A stretch of DNA of 64,000 nt from Chamaecyparis obtusa (GCA_027943335.1 BSBK01002802.1:186001-250000), one strand, 5' to 3'. Positions 47,924-58,338 are shown, counted from the stretch's first letter. Made by a program: numbers and translations. The notes: generated from the letters alone by a model not told the origin.

Positions 47924-50512
47924 ATGAACAGTATTGAGGAGGCATACCAGTTTGCCCTAAAAGTAGAGGAAACGTTGAACAAGAAGTTTGAGAGCAGACA
48001 AAATGGAAGAGGTCGTGGTGGAAGATCTGGTGGATGGTCATATGGTGGCCAAAATGAAGATCTGAAAAAGAAGGATGAGGCCAGTAGCAGTCAGAATCAG
48101 AGAGGAAATAATTCCAATCATTTCCAGGATCAGAGTAATAGAGATCAGAGAGGAAGAGGAAGAGGACAAGGATTTGGAAGAGGAGGCTTCCGTGGAACAT
48201 GTTTTCACTGTGGAAAAGAAGGTCATAGGGCATTTGAATGTCCTCAGCGCCAAGGCAGAACAGATAGTAGAAATGAAGGCCAGGCAAGAGTTGCACATGT
48301 AGATGAAGATGCTAGATCATCAAATTCTGAAGATGCTGAAAGAGGAGAAACGCTAATTAACAGAAGAGTCTTGCTGAGTGGTGAGAATGAACCTGAACAA
48401 AGGAGGAGCCTGTTTCGCACTAGATGCAAGTGTGAGGGTAAATGTTGTGATGTGATTATCGATAGTGGAAGCACTGACAATTTGGTGTCAGAAGAGATGG
48501 TGACAAAGTTGAAGCTCAAGAGACAAAAACACCCACATCCATATCGGATTTCCTGGGTGCAGGATGACCACAATGTCATGGTCAGTGAACAGTGCCTGGT
48601 AAAGTTCAAGATCGGCGGGTACCAAGATGAGGTACTATGTGATATCATCTCTATGGATGCATGTCATATGTTGTTGGGTAGACCGTGGCAGTTTGACAGA
48701 TGTGCTGTACATGATGGTCATGCGAATACCTATTCCCTAACAAAGGATGGAGTGCGACATAAGCTAAAGCCATTGAAGGAGACCAAAGAAAAGGTAGGTG
48801 GTAATGCAAGAATAACATTTGTTGATGGAAGAAAATTTCTAGATGGTATGAGGCATGAGCATGTGTGTTTTGCTTTAATTCCAAAAGTTGGTAAAGAAGA
48901 AGTAGAGGATGTACCTGTAGAGGTTGCAGATTTGTTGAATGAGTTTCAAGATATTGTATCTGATAATGTACCTGATGGATTACCATTGTTAAGGAAGATC
49001 AGTCATCAGATAGATTTGATTCCAGGAGCCAATTTGCCAAACAAGGCAGCACACAAAATGACACCAGCAAAAAGTGAAGAGTTGAACAGACAAGTACATG
49101 AGTTATTGCAGAAGGGGTTGATTCGAGAGAGTTTGAGTCCATGTGCTGTACTAACGATATTAGCACCAAAGAAGAATGGAGAGTGGAGGATGTGTACAGA
49201 TTCCAAAGCAATAAACAAGATCATAATCAAGTATAGGTTTCCATTGCCACGAATGGATGATATTATGGATTGTTTGAGTGGGGCTGTGTATTTCTCAAAG
49301 ATAGATCTGAAGAGTGGATATCACCAGATTCAGATCAAAGAAGGAGATGAATGGAAGACTACCTTCAAGACAAAGGAAGGACTATATGAGTGGTTAGTCA
49401 TGTCTTTTGGGCTAACCAATGCACTGAGCACTTTCATGTGGCTCATGAATGAGGTTCTGAAAGAATTTCTGGGTAAGTTTGTCATTGTTTACCTAGATGA
49501 TATTTTGATTTTTAGCAAGACATTAGAGGAACATATGATGCATATTCGTATGGTGTTTGAGAAGTTGAGAGATGAGAAATTGTTGATTAATTTGAAGAAG
49601 TGTAGTTTTGTGAAGAAAGAGTTAGTGTATTTGGGATTTGTAGTTTCAGCAGAAGGTCTAAAAATGGACCCAGAGAAGATACAGGCTATCCTTGAATGGC
49701 CTACTCCAAGGAGTGCTACTGAGGTAAGATCTTTTCATGGTTTGGCTAGCTTTTACAGAAAGTTTATCAGAAATTTTAGCAGTATTTGTGGACCCTTGAC
49801 TGAAACAATGAGAGGGCATAGAAAAGAGTTTAAGTGGACTAATGGGGTAGAAAAGAGTTTTCAATTGTTGAAACAAAAAGTTACAGAACAACCTGTTTTA
49901 GCACTTCCAGATTTTAATAAGGTGTTTCAAGTAGATTGTGATGCTAGTGGTACTGCAATAGGAGCTGTTATGAGCCAAGAAGGTAAACCTATTGCTTATT
50001 TCAGTGAGAAGTTGAATGATGCCAAGAGAAAATATTCTGTTTATGATCAGGAATTTTATGCTATAGTTCAAGCATTAAAGAAGTGGAGACACTATTTGCT
50101 TCCTAAGGAGTTTGTTTTGTATACTGATCATCAAGTGTTGCAATATTTGAATAGTCAAGGAAAGTTGAATCAGAGGCATTTGAAATGGGTTGAGTTTTTG
50201 CAGAGTTATACATTTGTTTTGAAACAAAGGAGTGGAAAGTCTAACAAGGTTGCAGATGCTCTTAGCAGAAGGCAACTATTGCTGACAGAGATGCAGATTG
50301 AAGTGGTTGGGTTCAAGGAACTCAAGAATTTGTATCCAGAGGATCCTGATTTTGGTGAAGCTTGGAAAGCTTGTACAGAACCTGTTACTTTAGACAGGAT
50401 GAAATGGCTGGATTTTATCATCCAAGATGATATGCTATTCAGAGGGAGTCAGTTGTGCATTCCACAAAGTTCTATGAGGGAGAATCTCATCAAGGAGAAG
50501 CATAGTGGATAA
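47924..50512 (+). CDS. Gypsy-2 polyprotein: zinc knuckle, protease, RT, RNase H (862 codons open)
   Basis: One long frame holds a Gly/Arg-rich segment, a CCHC zinc knuckle (CFHCGKEGHRAFEC, about residue 93-106), and a retropepsin site IIDSGSTDNLV (about 178-188) with a later LLGRPW. RT follows with KIDLKSGYHQIQI, SFGLTNALSTFM and the catalytic box YLDD (about residue 525-528, 49490-49502). RNase H follows with CDASGTAIGA, SEKLN, YDQEF and TDH. The frame begins inside gag because of the upstream frameshift, so 47924 is not a natural start. It ends at a TAA (50510-50512) just before the integrase zinc finger. As a product it would lack integrase. It is a relic of an element, not a host gene. 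Confidence 0.85.
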   Translation: MNSIEEAYQFALKVEETLNKKFESRQNGRGRGGRSGGWSYGGQNEDLKKKDEASSSQNQRGNNSNHFQDQSNRDQRGRGRGQGFGRGGFRGTCFHCGKEGHRAFECPQRQGRTDSRNEGQARVAHVDEDARSSNSEDAERGETLINRRVLLSGENEPEQRRSLFRTRCKCEGKCCDVIIDSGSTDNLVSEEMVTKLKLKRQKHPHPYRISWVQDDHNVMVSEQCLVKFKIGGYQDEVLCDIISMDACHMLLGRPWQFDRCAVHDGHANTYSLTKDGVRHKLKPLKETKEKVGGNARITFVDGRKFLDGMRHEHVCFALIPKVGKEEVEDVPVEVADLLNEFQDIVSDNVPDGLPLLRKISHQIDLIPGANLPNKAAHKMTPAKSEELNRQVHELLQKGLIRESLSPCAVLTILAPKKNGEWRMCTDSKAINKIIIKYRFPLPRMDDIMDCLSGAVYFSKIDLKSGYHQIQIKEGDEWKTTFKTKEGLYEWLVMSFGLTNALSTFMWLMNEVLKEFLGKFVIVYLDDILIFSKTLEEHMMHIRMVFEKLRDEKLLINLKKCSFVKKELVYLGFVVSAEGLKMDPEKIQAILEWPTPRSATEVRSFHGLASFYRKFIRNFSSICGPLTETMRGHRKEFKWTNGVEKSFQLLKQKVTEQPVLALPDFNKVFQVDCDASGTAIGAVMSQEGKPIAYFSEKLNDAKRKYSVYDQEFYAIVQALKKWRHYLLPKEFVLYTDHQVLQYLNSQGKLNQRHLKWVEFLQSYTFVLKQRSGKSNKVADALSRRQLLLTEMQIEVVGFKELKNLYPEDPDFGEAWKACTEPVTLDRMKWLDFIIQDDMLFRGSQLCIPQSSMRENLIKEKHSG

Positions 50513-51754
50513 TTGGCTGGACATTTTGGTCATGATAAAACCCTTGCTTTGGTTGGTGAGAATTATTATTGGCCACAATTGCAACAAGATGTGAAGAAGT
50601 TTGTACAGAGTTGCAGAGTATGTTAGATGGTGAAAGGAGTGAAGCAAAATACAGGGTTGTATCAGCCATTACCTGTACCAGAGAAGCCTTGGGAGGATAT
50701 CAGTATGAACTTTGTTCTTGGTTTACCGAGGACACAGCGGGGAGATGATTGAATTTTTGTAGTAGTTGACAGATTTTTGAAGATGACACATTTCATTCCC
50801 TGCAAGAAGACTAATGATGCTGTTCATGTAGCAGAATTGTTTTTCAGAGAAGTGGTGAGACTACATGGTTTTCCAAAGACCATAGTTTCAGATCGAGATA
50901 CTAAGTTTGTTAGATATTTCTGGCGGACATTGTGGAAGAAGTTGAAGATAGATTTGAAGTTTAGTTCATCACATCATCCACAGATTGATGGACAAACAAA
51001 GGTGGTGAATAGAAGTTTGAGAAATTTGCTGAGATGTTTGGTTGGAGATAAGCCAACAGGATGGGATTTGATTTTACCACAGGCAGAATTTGCATACAAT
51101 AATTCTGTCAACAGGAGTACTGGTAAATCACCATTCTAGATTGTATATGGAAGTAGTCCAAGAAATGCATCTGAATTGAGAAAGATAGATAAAGGAGAAA
51201 TAAGTAGTGCTGAAGCTAAAGATTTTGCAGAACATTTGAAGAACATCCATGAGGAGCTGAGGAAGCATATTACCAAGATGAATGCGCAGCATAAGGTTAA
51301 GGCAGATGAGAAAAGGAGGCATAAGGAATTTTAGGTTGGGGATGAAGTCATGGTTCATTTGCGGAAGGAGCGATTTTCAGTTGGTACATATAACAAGCTG
51401 AAAATGAAGAAGTTTGAACCATGTAAGATATTAAAGAAGCATGATTCAAGAAATGCATATGAGGTAGAATTGCCTAGTGAGCTAAATATTTCACCAGTGT
51501 TTAACATTTCAGATTTGATAGAGTATCACAAAGGAGGTGTTGAAGATGAGGTTGCAACAACACAGTGGAGTATTCCAGCAACCATTTCAGATATCAAGGA
51601 GATTGAAGACATACTGGACAGTCGTGTTGGCAGAAGCACAAAGAATAGGACATATGAAGAGTATTTGGTCAAATGAAAAGGATGACCTATTGAAGATTCA
51701 TCATGGCTAACAAAGGAGGAGGTTAACCATCTTGGTTTTCCTCTACACACCTGA
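50513..51754 (+). pseudogene. Gypsy-2 integrase and chromodomain-like tail
   Basis: It continues in frame after the TAA. It has a GHFGHDKTL... HHCC zinc finger (about 50520-50630), a core with VVVDRF and SDRDTKF (two Asp positions), and a third motif DGQTK where Glu is expected; the Lys codon is 50999-51001. The C-terminal part has DILDSRVG...TYEEYLVK then PIEDSSWLTKEEV, resembling the chromodomain (YLVKW...P.ED.TW) of chromoviruses. Stops lie at 50623, 50749, 51137, 51332, 51674 and 51683; the natural end is TGA 51752-51754. Confidence 0.85.
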
Positions 51755-51792
51755 GTCGTGATAGGGTCACTTCTCAAATTACCTTAGGTGTC

Positions 51793-52646
51793 TGATGCAG
51801 GAGCATCCTGGGTGTAAGAGCAATCTTGCATCACCCAAAAATATTTTTATTTTTGTATTCAATAAGGGGTATCTTGTGTAGAGTTGCTATTTATGGAAAC
51901 TTGCTTTTTTTAGTAAGTTGGTCTTACGATCTCGGAATGTTCTAATTTTACATATGGAGGTTCATCTCAGTCATATCATCCTGCTAGCAAAGTTTCATGG
52001 CTAGATCAGGTCTAGTTTTGAAGATATTGAAGATTTTTGGTATTGGCAGTAGGGTACATAAACTTCGAACTCAATTTTGAAGGCTTTAGAGGCCCCAGAT
52101 GAGGTTGAAAATTTGGGTGACGGGCACTTTGCATGGGTCGAGCCTGTAGAGTGCTTCGTGGCATTTCCAGAATAGAGTTATAATAGCCAATCGGGTCAAC
52201 GGGCGATGACTTATGGTCTTCAGAAGTTGGGTCACCTGAAATGGCGGAAAATAATTTTTCTTCAAAATTTTTGTTTGGGTTTCAAAACTCATTTTGAGCC
52301 GAATTTGATGTAATAAATTGTAAAATAAAATAATTCTAAGTTTGGTTGGCCCTAAGGGCTAAATTTCTAGAACTTTCTCGGGCGATGGAAATTGGCTATA
52401 TAAAGAAGGCCCATAGTGTTGTCTAGGGTAGTTCTGGGTAGTAGATCTGGGTATTGATTCGAGGCTTTGTCCTATAGAATATTGTAAGGGAATGCCCATG
52501 TGGCTTTGCATATTGTAATTCTGAAAGTTTGTAATTCCACATTTGTGGAGATAATAAGAAGCCAATTTTCTGTTCTTGCATATTATTGTTGTTGTTTCTC
52601 TATTTCTGTTATGTGCTTGTGGTATTAAGGGGAGCACCCTTCATCA
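51793..52646 (+). repeat. 3' LTR of gypsy-2
   Basis: It is 854 bp and aligns with the 5' LTR without gaps. No purine-rich tract lies directly upstream; the preceding bases are CCTTAGGTGTC, similar to CCTAGGTGTC before the gypsy-1 3' LTR. Confidence 0.93.
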
Positions 52647-54570
52647 AAAATTATGAGCAATCAAGGTCTTAAAAATATCTACATAAGAGTCTCCAAGCTT
52701 AGTGAATTGCCTCTTTCCTGACTTAGGCTTATCTTGATACTTGGGCTTGTGCTCTTGTTGATCTAAGGATGTCTATAGCTTCATAGCTTGAACTACATTA
52801 GATAGATTAAGAACTCCTTGTTCCTTAGGTTGTGGAGAGTCAACAACTCCGTCATTGACTACTTGCTTATTTTTGTTCCAATATGAGTTCTTTTTATCCT
52901 TATTGTTTGGGCCATTGTTGTTGTTACTTTGTTTGGCCAAAATACCTTGTTCTTTTAGAACATCCTCGATGCAACATGCAGTTTCTACCATAGTGTCAAA
53001 AGAATTAAAGACCATTTTTCTAACTTCATATCTTAATTCTGGCACTAGATTGCTCACAATTATATCAATCCTTTCTTCCTCAGGGATGGTCCTAGAATAT
53101 TTGGAGCATAAGCATCTCCATCTTTGTAAAAATGTCACAAAGGGTTCCCCCTAATTTTGTTTTAGCTTGCACAAATCAAGCATGGTGACCGACCTTGATA
53201 GATTATATGCAAAGTGCTGCACAAACCTTTGGACAAGTTCTTTGAATGTTTTAATAGGAGGGGTAAGGTTTGTAAACCACTCCATAGCTTGGCCTTTAAG
53301 GCTCCTTGGGAATAATCTCATAAGGTAGGAGTCCTCATGATGAAATTCAAAGCTCATGATATAGAACTGTTGTACATGGTCATGGGGGTCACCACTACCA
53401 TCATATTTGTCATATGTGGGGATTTCAACCTTTCTAGCAAAATCTACCATAACCACACTCTTGTCAATGGGATTGGGACATATGGAGTCCAAGTTGAAGG
53501 TATTCTTTCGAGCCATCATTTTCTCCATAGTCTTTTGCCTCTGCTTGATCACCTCATCAGTTGAAGGGTTTTGCTTCTTGATCTTTTGGTCCACATCAAA
53601 GTTGTATGGGACTTTTGCACCCTTATTGATTAGACTTTCCAAGAACTGATCCTTATTTTGTTCAACATACTTCTCCACATATTGTTGGAAGGATGGTTCT
53701 TGTTGCATTGTCATGAAATCAATAGTGTCAAAGTTGGCATTACTTCCTCCATGTTGAGAGCCATGACGCGCTCATTGGGAGGGTTGTCTTGAAAGTCTAG
53801 GAGGTGTGTGTCTCCTATAATGTGCATGTTGTAAAGTCCTTCCTCTAGGACTAGGAGATCTTGATGGGGACCTTGAATACTTTCTACTGTGTGGGGTGCC
53901 TAAGGGAGTAGATGGTGGGGAGTTGGTCCCACTGTTGGTACCCCTATTGTTGAGTTGGGCGTTAAGTTGTTGGGCTAGGAGCCTATCTTGTTCTTCTTGT
54001 GCGGCTCTCCTCTCTATATCCATCAAGGCTCATTATTTTTCCTTAGCATCTAAACTTCTCCTCTTTAGCAACTTGCTCATCCAAAAAGGCTTGCTTCTCT
54101 TGTTCAATACTTTTAAGCCTTTGATGCGTATATCTTGAACTTGTTCTAAGTGGAGAGTTGGGTCTTGAATATTTGTACCAATCATTGGCATGCACTGTGT
54201 TGACATGAGCTTCACTAGATGCGTTGTTTTGGTCTTCATGTTGTGACCGTGCATCTTGGTGTTCTTGTGCATAATGTCTCTCAGCTCGTTGGTGAGCATC
54301 TATATATTGTGAGTTGATAGGGGGTGAGTCAGGTTGATTATCATAAGAAGACCCACCATACATCATATTACCCCTATGTTGTTGGTAAATGTCATCAAGG
54401 GTTTGATCCATTGCTTTTTTTTGTTGTTTAGTCAATGTATAACTCATATCCATATTTGATTGTGAAAGTGCCAAAGAGGTACCCAACTTACTAGGGTCAA
54501 AGCAAACTTTAGAGTCACTGTTAGGGGATTGATAAAAAATGGGCTCTTTTCCCTTTCGCTGTTGACGAGT
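52647..54570 (-). pseudogene. Tat-like element: N-terminal and central gag
   Basis: Pieces in one direction on the minus strand: 54570-54043 (hydrophilic, Q/S-rich, SPPINSQYIDAHQRAERHYA), 54026-53772 (Arg/Ser-rich, SRKYSRSPSRSPSPRGR), 53714-53151 and 53138-52773. The third holds the gag core: YDGSGDPHDHVQQF, then FPRSLKGQAMEWF and FKELVQRF. The fourth continues with FLQRWR and a predicted helical part. Separating stops include TAA/TAG positions at about 54040, 53770 and 53148, and a frame near 52770. The frame goes on past 52647 into the part beyond gypsy-2. The true start is unclear because the frame is open upstream of 54486 to about 54587. Confidence 0.78.
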
Positions 54571-55140
54571 CTTAACTAAGGGTAACTAATTAAAGACAAC
54601 CGGAGGTCATTTCCATTGATTCACTTGGTACCTTGTTGTAACTAACATGAAAGAAAAGGATTCTTGATGATAAGGTGACCTCTCAAAGTGTCAACACCAA
54701 ACTAGGATAATCAAAGTTCTCTAATGTCCAAAAAAAAAGAGATGGTAAGATAGAAATTGCAACAGGCGTTACCAACACTATCAAAGAGGTGCTTAAATAA
54801 AAAGATCAATATCCTTGCACATTTGAACTAGGAGGATGGACTTAGCCAAATTGTATAATTAAAATTGAATTTGAATGGAAATGATTTGGACAAAAGAGTA
54901 CTAAAATTCTCCAAGAATGTTACTAACAACTCTAGAGAAGTACTTTCTCAACAGGAATAATCTTCTAACTTGACAATTCTTCTTGAGGTGACTTGGTAAA
55001 TCAAATGACACTACCCCTAGAGGGCTAAAAATAGAAATTCAAAGTAAAGACAGGCTTCCAACGGCAAGATAAGTTACCTACCTAAAGACCTAGCCAACTA
55101 AAAGCAACTACCAAATGATTGAAACTAGGTATACAACAGA

Positions 55141-55335
55141 AAATTCTCAGGCGACACTTTCCAGGCTAACCAGGTGATACTTCTTACTGAGGTGATACTT
55201 TTCCTTTCACCAAGTGATAGAACTCACAATAGCCAGATGATAGACTCCAGGTAGGTCGGGTGATAGTCTAGCAAGAATGAACTATTGCATGATATTTCTA
55301 CTCAGAGCAGGTGATATTGTTGCTAGTTTGTACGA
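55141..55335. repeat. GTGATACT-motif cluster A
   Basis: About nine variants of (C)CAGGTGATACTT occur in some 190 bp, such as CCAGGTGATACTTCTT, GAGGTGATACTTTTCC, CGGGTGATAGTC and GCAGGTGATATTG. Spacing is irregular (about 15-30 bases). The bases between units are unrelated, so this is not a simple tandem repeat. Confidence 0.6.
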
Positions 55336-56208
55336 CACTTGACCAGAATTGTGTGAAATGTGTGTTTTCAGGTCTGTTTGATCAAAATTTTCAGTCTGAG
55401 GGTTGATGTTTTTGATCTCAATCACAATATCAGCAAAAATTCGACAGGTTTGCAAACAGTAAGGGGTCAAACATGTCTTAAAACACTTGAAACAAGGGCA
55501 AAAGAAACCTTAGCAAGACAAACACTTGTGATATCAAAATAGAAAAACACCCTATGAATACTACCAATTGTTTGAATGTTCAAGAACATTAACACTGGTA
55601 TTACACAATTGAAGACACTTCAAGCAATATCTATCCTAGAAAGTCAAGGCTCATTACTTATCAACTTGGCCCACAACTTGATGTCCCCTCGCCTCACACA
55701 AAGTGGTTACCCACAATAGATGTTGGCTTTGTCATGGAAGTGCCAAAGACATAACCAAAGGAACACATATGGTGAGTAATCTTGGGGTGATCTGGGTTAT
55801 TCCACTTGGATCAATCTTTGCACCAAGAAGCTAAGTGGCAAAATAAGGTGGCTTCTAACTATGGTTCTTAATAAGGGCTTCCGTTCGTGTACCCCTCTTG
55901 CTCCCCAAAGGGACTCCTTACCTTGTGGCAAGTAACGGACCTCACAGCCTCAAGAGTACCTTAAGCATTCTTGCTCAATATTTTCCTCATGTTCACAATC
56001 TCACAAGTACTCACATCAAGCGAAGACAAGCACTACGTCTACCAAGGTTTTGTGTCCTTGATAGCCTTGAGTTTATAGTGGGTCAAAATAGCTGGCAATA
56101 AGCTTGTCCCCACTTGGGTCATTCCTCTTGATTGCTCAAGAGTAGGCCCGCTAAAGGATTCTAAAGATCTAAAAAAAAAATGGATCAACTTATGAGGTTC
56201 AAGGATTT

Positions 56209-56360
56209 TGTTTCACCACAAGGGTGAAGAACATACTCCTTTATCTCAAAGCTTTCTCTCAAACACACCAAGCAAAGTTCAATTACCCTCTTACTTCCAA
56301 AATCCTAAGATGGGTCAAGATTTTCTGGTTCACCACAAGGGTGAAGAGCATACTTCTCCT
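56209..56360. repeat. Short direct repeat with internal hairpin
   Basis: TTCACCACAAGGGTGAAGA followed by CATACT occurs at about 56211 and again at about 56329. Within each, TTCACC pairs with GGTGAA around a 5-base loop. The flanking bases also show similarity (GATTTT before, TCTCAAA/CTCAAAATCT after). Confidence 0.75.
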
Positions 56361-56736
56361 ACCACCTCAAAATCTCTTCCACAAGATATTAATGTTCCTA
56401 AGAAAAAGAAACAACTAGTAATTTCCACACTTGAAATGAAAATAAAAACAAGCACACTTTTTTTTTTTTTTGTATTTTTATGCTTTTTGGGCAGCCTTAA
56501 AATTTTTTTTGTAGCCCTTTAGTATGCAATTTTGGAAAATTTCTCAAGCAAATTTACCTACAACCACAACTTGTTAGGCCCACAAGGTTAGAAAATCCCA
56601 AAATCCAAATGAAATCTGCAACTAAACTCTGCTTAACCACAGTGAACTAAACCAGCAAACTAATTAAATCTAAACTCGGCCCAAAAGATGCAAAAAGACA
56701 AGTCACTACCGAGTACAGTGAATAGTACAGACACCA

Positions 56737-56945
56737 GAAGTATCACGCGATACTTTTTAATATATCGGGGTGATAGTTTACTTCTGGGCGATACTTCTCC
56801 CTATACCAGGTGATACTTCATCCGAGACCAGGTGACAGTTTCTGCAATAGACAAGCGATACTTTCGACAAGCGAAGTATCACGCGTGTGTATAGAGAACT
56901 ATCACATGATATTCCTGCAAGTATCACACAATACTCTAGGACAGA
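56737..56945. repeat. GTGATACT-motif cluster B, both orientations
   Basis: About ten copies of the motif lie in some 200 bp. Several are paired head to head: AAGTATC-ACGC-GATACTT (56739-56756) is a perfect 7-bp inverted repeat with a 4-base centre. GCGATACTT and AAGTATCACGC form another pair at about 56855-56885. Others include CCAGGTGATACTTCAT and CCAGGTGACAGTTTC. It is the same motif family as cluster A. Confidence 0.65.
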
Positions 56946-57030
56946 AAACCAGAGACCGCAAATTAAGCTCAAAAATTACCAAAAATTTGACAAAAAATGC
57001 AAAACTAAAGGACAAAGCTAATCTACTCTG

Positions 57031-57050
57031 CCCCACGGTGGGCGCGAGAA
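57031..57050 (-). other. Primer-binding site region of the Tat-like element
   Basis: On the minus strand the bases right after the 5' LTR read TTCTCGCGCCCACCGTGGGG. This is close to the TGGCGCC...GGGG type of primer-binding site found in Tat and related elements. The exact tRNA cannot be named from this alone. Confidence 0.55.
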
Positions 57051-57051
57051 A

Positions 57052-58077
57052 TGTACACACAAAAGTAGTGCACTTCTATAAGTCATTACATCAAAGGAAA
57101 TCCATGAAAGGGAAACCTTCAATAGTGACCTAGAGCTCTCTATGTATGGAGTTGCAAGATTGTAAAATTGCTCTTAGCTAGAGGTAATAAACTTATGACC
57201 TTGCTAGTCAACCACACAATGAGAGATTCCAAAATTGAAGACAAGGGCAAGAGTGCCAATATCCCCAAAGAATCAAATGAAATGCAATGCAAGTAAGCTA
57301 AGAATGAGGATGCAAGCTAGTCTATGAAAATGAAAGTGCAAACTAGGCTATGAAAGGAAAGTACAAGCTAAAATATGAAATGGAAATAACAAGTGTTACA
57401 ATCCTTCCTATTAAACTAGATGAGTTATTCTAAAGCATGAAAGGAAATATAAACTATGAAAGCATGAAATATGAAGCTACTATGCAAGAATGAAAATTAA
57501 ACTATGAAGCAATGAAGAAAGCCAAGATGTGATGCAACAATAATCTCCAAAAAGCTTCAAAGTCTTCAAGAATTCCTGCAGCATAAAGTTAGCATAAAAA
57601 TGAATGACCTAAAATGAAGAAGAGAGCTCTCCTTTTATAAGAAATGAGAAGGAATGGACCATGGAGATTAAGAGGCAAAAGATTTAATCAATGGTGGAGC
57701 ATCAAAGAGGAGCAATCCATGTGTACAAATATCATCCAATGAGAAAATAAGAGTTGACTTTTGTGTCCATATGAGATAAAAAGTATTTTTTCCCTTTCTA
57801 TAAAATAGGAATAATGCTTTATTTGTGCAACTTAGGATAAGAGGAAAAGTGGGGGCTTTTTATTTATTAAAAGGGGAGGAAATATTCCTTTTAAATAAAT
57901 AAAGACTTAGGATAAAATGGTTAGCCCAAGGCAAATAATTGAAAATGATAAAATAGGATTTGATCAAGGAAATTGATATAATTGAAAAATGTTGATTTTT
58001 GAAAATATTGATTCAGGGATTTGATAATTTGCTGAATGGGGGCCCAAAGTCTAAGCAACTATTTTAGGGTGCATACA
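57052..58077 (-). repeat. 5' LTR of the Tat-like element
   Basis: 1026 bp. On the minus strand it starts TGTATGCACCC and ends GTGTGTACA. It aligns with 36982-38007 without gaps, with about 31 mismatches. Confidence 0.93.
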
Positions 58078-58082
58078 ATAAT

Positions 58083-58225
58083 CGATAAACTGGATAGACA
58101 GATTGGTATTTTATGTTACCGAGCTGCATAATTTATTGGAATTGTTTCATAAGGTACATATTTGTATTTTGGACTATAGGATAACTGATCTAACTGATTC
58201 ACCCCCCCTCTCAGTTATTCTAACA
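58083..58225 (+). repeat. Copia 5' LTR, right part
   Basis: Sequence resumes after the Tat-like element and its target copy (ATAAT at 58078-58082). It ends TTCTAACA at 58225, directly before the copia primer-binding site. With the left part, the LTR is about 1.5 kb. Confidence 0.75.
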
Positions 58226-58227
58226 AT

Positions 58228-58239
58228 TGGTATCAGAGC
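58228..58239 (+). other. Primer-binding site of the copia element
   Basis: TGGTATCAGAGC is an exact match to the initiator-methionine tRNA primer-binding site, two bases after the LTR end. Confidence 0.88.
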
Positions 58240-58338
58240 ATATTGGTTGCTTGGAAGAAATTTTTAAGGACTTGAGCAAAAATATTACAAGATGTATAAG
58301 AGAGAAGTGTCAAAGCTAAACAAAGAAAACTTTACTAC

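Larger units (their letters stand above)
46292..52646 (+). mobile_element. Gypsy-2: chromodomain Ty3/gypsy LTR retrotransposon, innermost insertion
   Basis: LTRs are 46292-47145 and 51793-52646, both exactly 854 bp. A PBS, gag, protease, RT, RNase H, integrase and chromodomain-like tail lie between. Flanking 5-mers are CAAAT on the left and AAAAT on the right, a target duplication with one difference. On the minus strand the gag frame of the host element is continuous across the pair of flanks once the insertion is left out. The LTRs differ at about 40 positions (4.7 percent), mostly transitions. Total length is 6355 bp. An 862-codon frame is still open. Confidence 0.94.
54600..57030 (-). other. 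Long leader of the Tat-like element
   Basis: About 2.4 kb lies between the primer-binding site and gag with no credible long frame. It contains two motif clusters (listed separately), a direct repeat at 56209-56360 and a run of 13 T at about 56460-56472. A long leader is common in Tat/Ogre elements, which sometimes carry an extra ORF there; none was recognisable here. Confidence 0.6.
36982..58077 (-). mobile_element. Tat/Ogre-like Ty3/gypsy LTR retrotransposon, host of gypsy-2
   Basis: Two 1026-bp LTRs bound it: 36982-38007 (3' LTR) and 57052-58077 (5' LTR). They run TGTACACAC...GGTGCATACA on the plus strand and differ at about 31 positions (3.0 percent). Flanks are GTAAT and ATAAT, a near-match target duplication. 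In its own orientation the order is PBS, a long leader, gag, protease, linker, RT, RNase H, a probable second RNase H, integrase, an antisense ORF and the 3' LTR. Excluding gypsy-2 and its target copy, it is about 14.7 kb. The size, the double RNase H and the antisense ORF point to the Tat lineage. Stops and frameshifts make it non-functional. Confidence 0.88.

Noticed and set aside
48651..49230. Minus-strand frames of 70-111 codons
   Set aside because: They lie opposite the intact gypsy-2 protease and RT frame and have no motifs of their own.
58228..58260. Possible tRNA gene because of the TGGTATCAGAGC sequence
   Set aside because: It is the primer-binding site complementary to a tRNA 3' end, placed right after the copia LTR. 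No cloverleaf can be formed around it.
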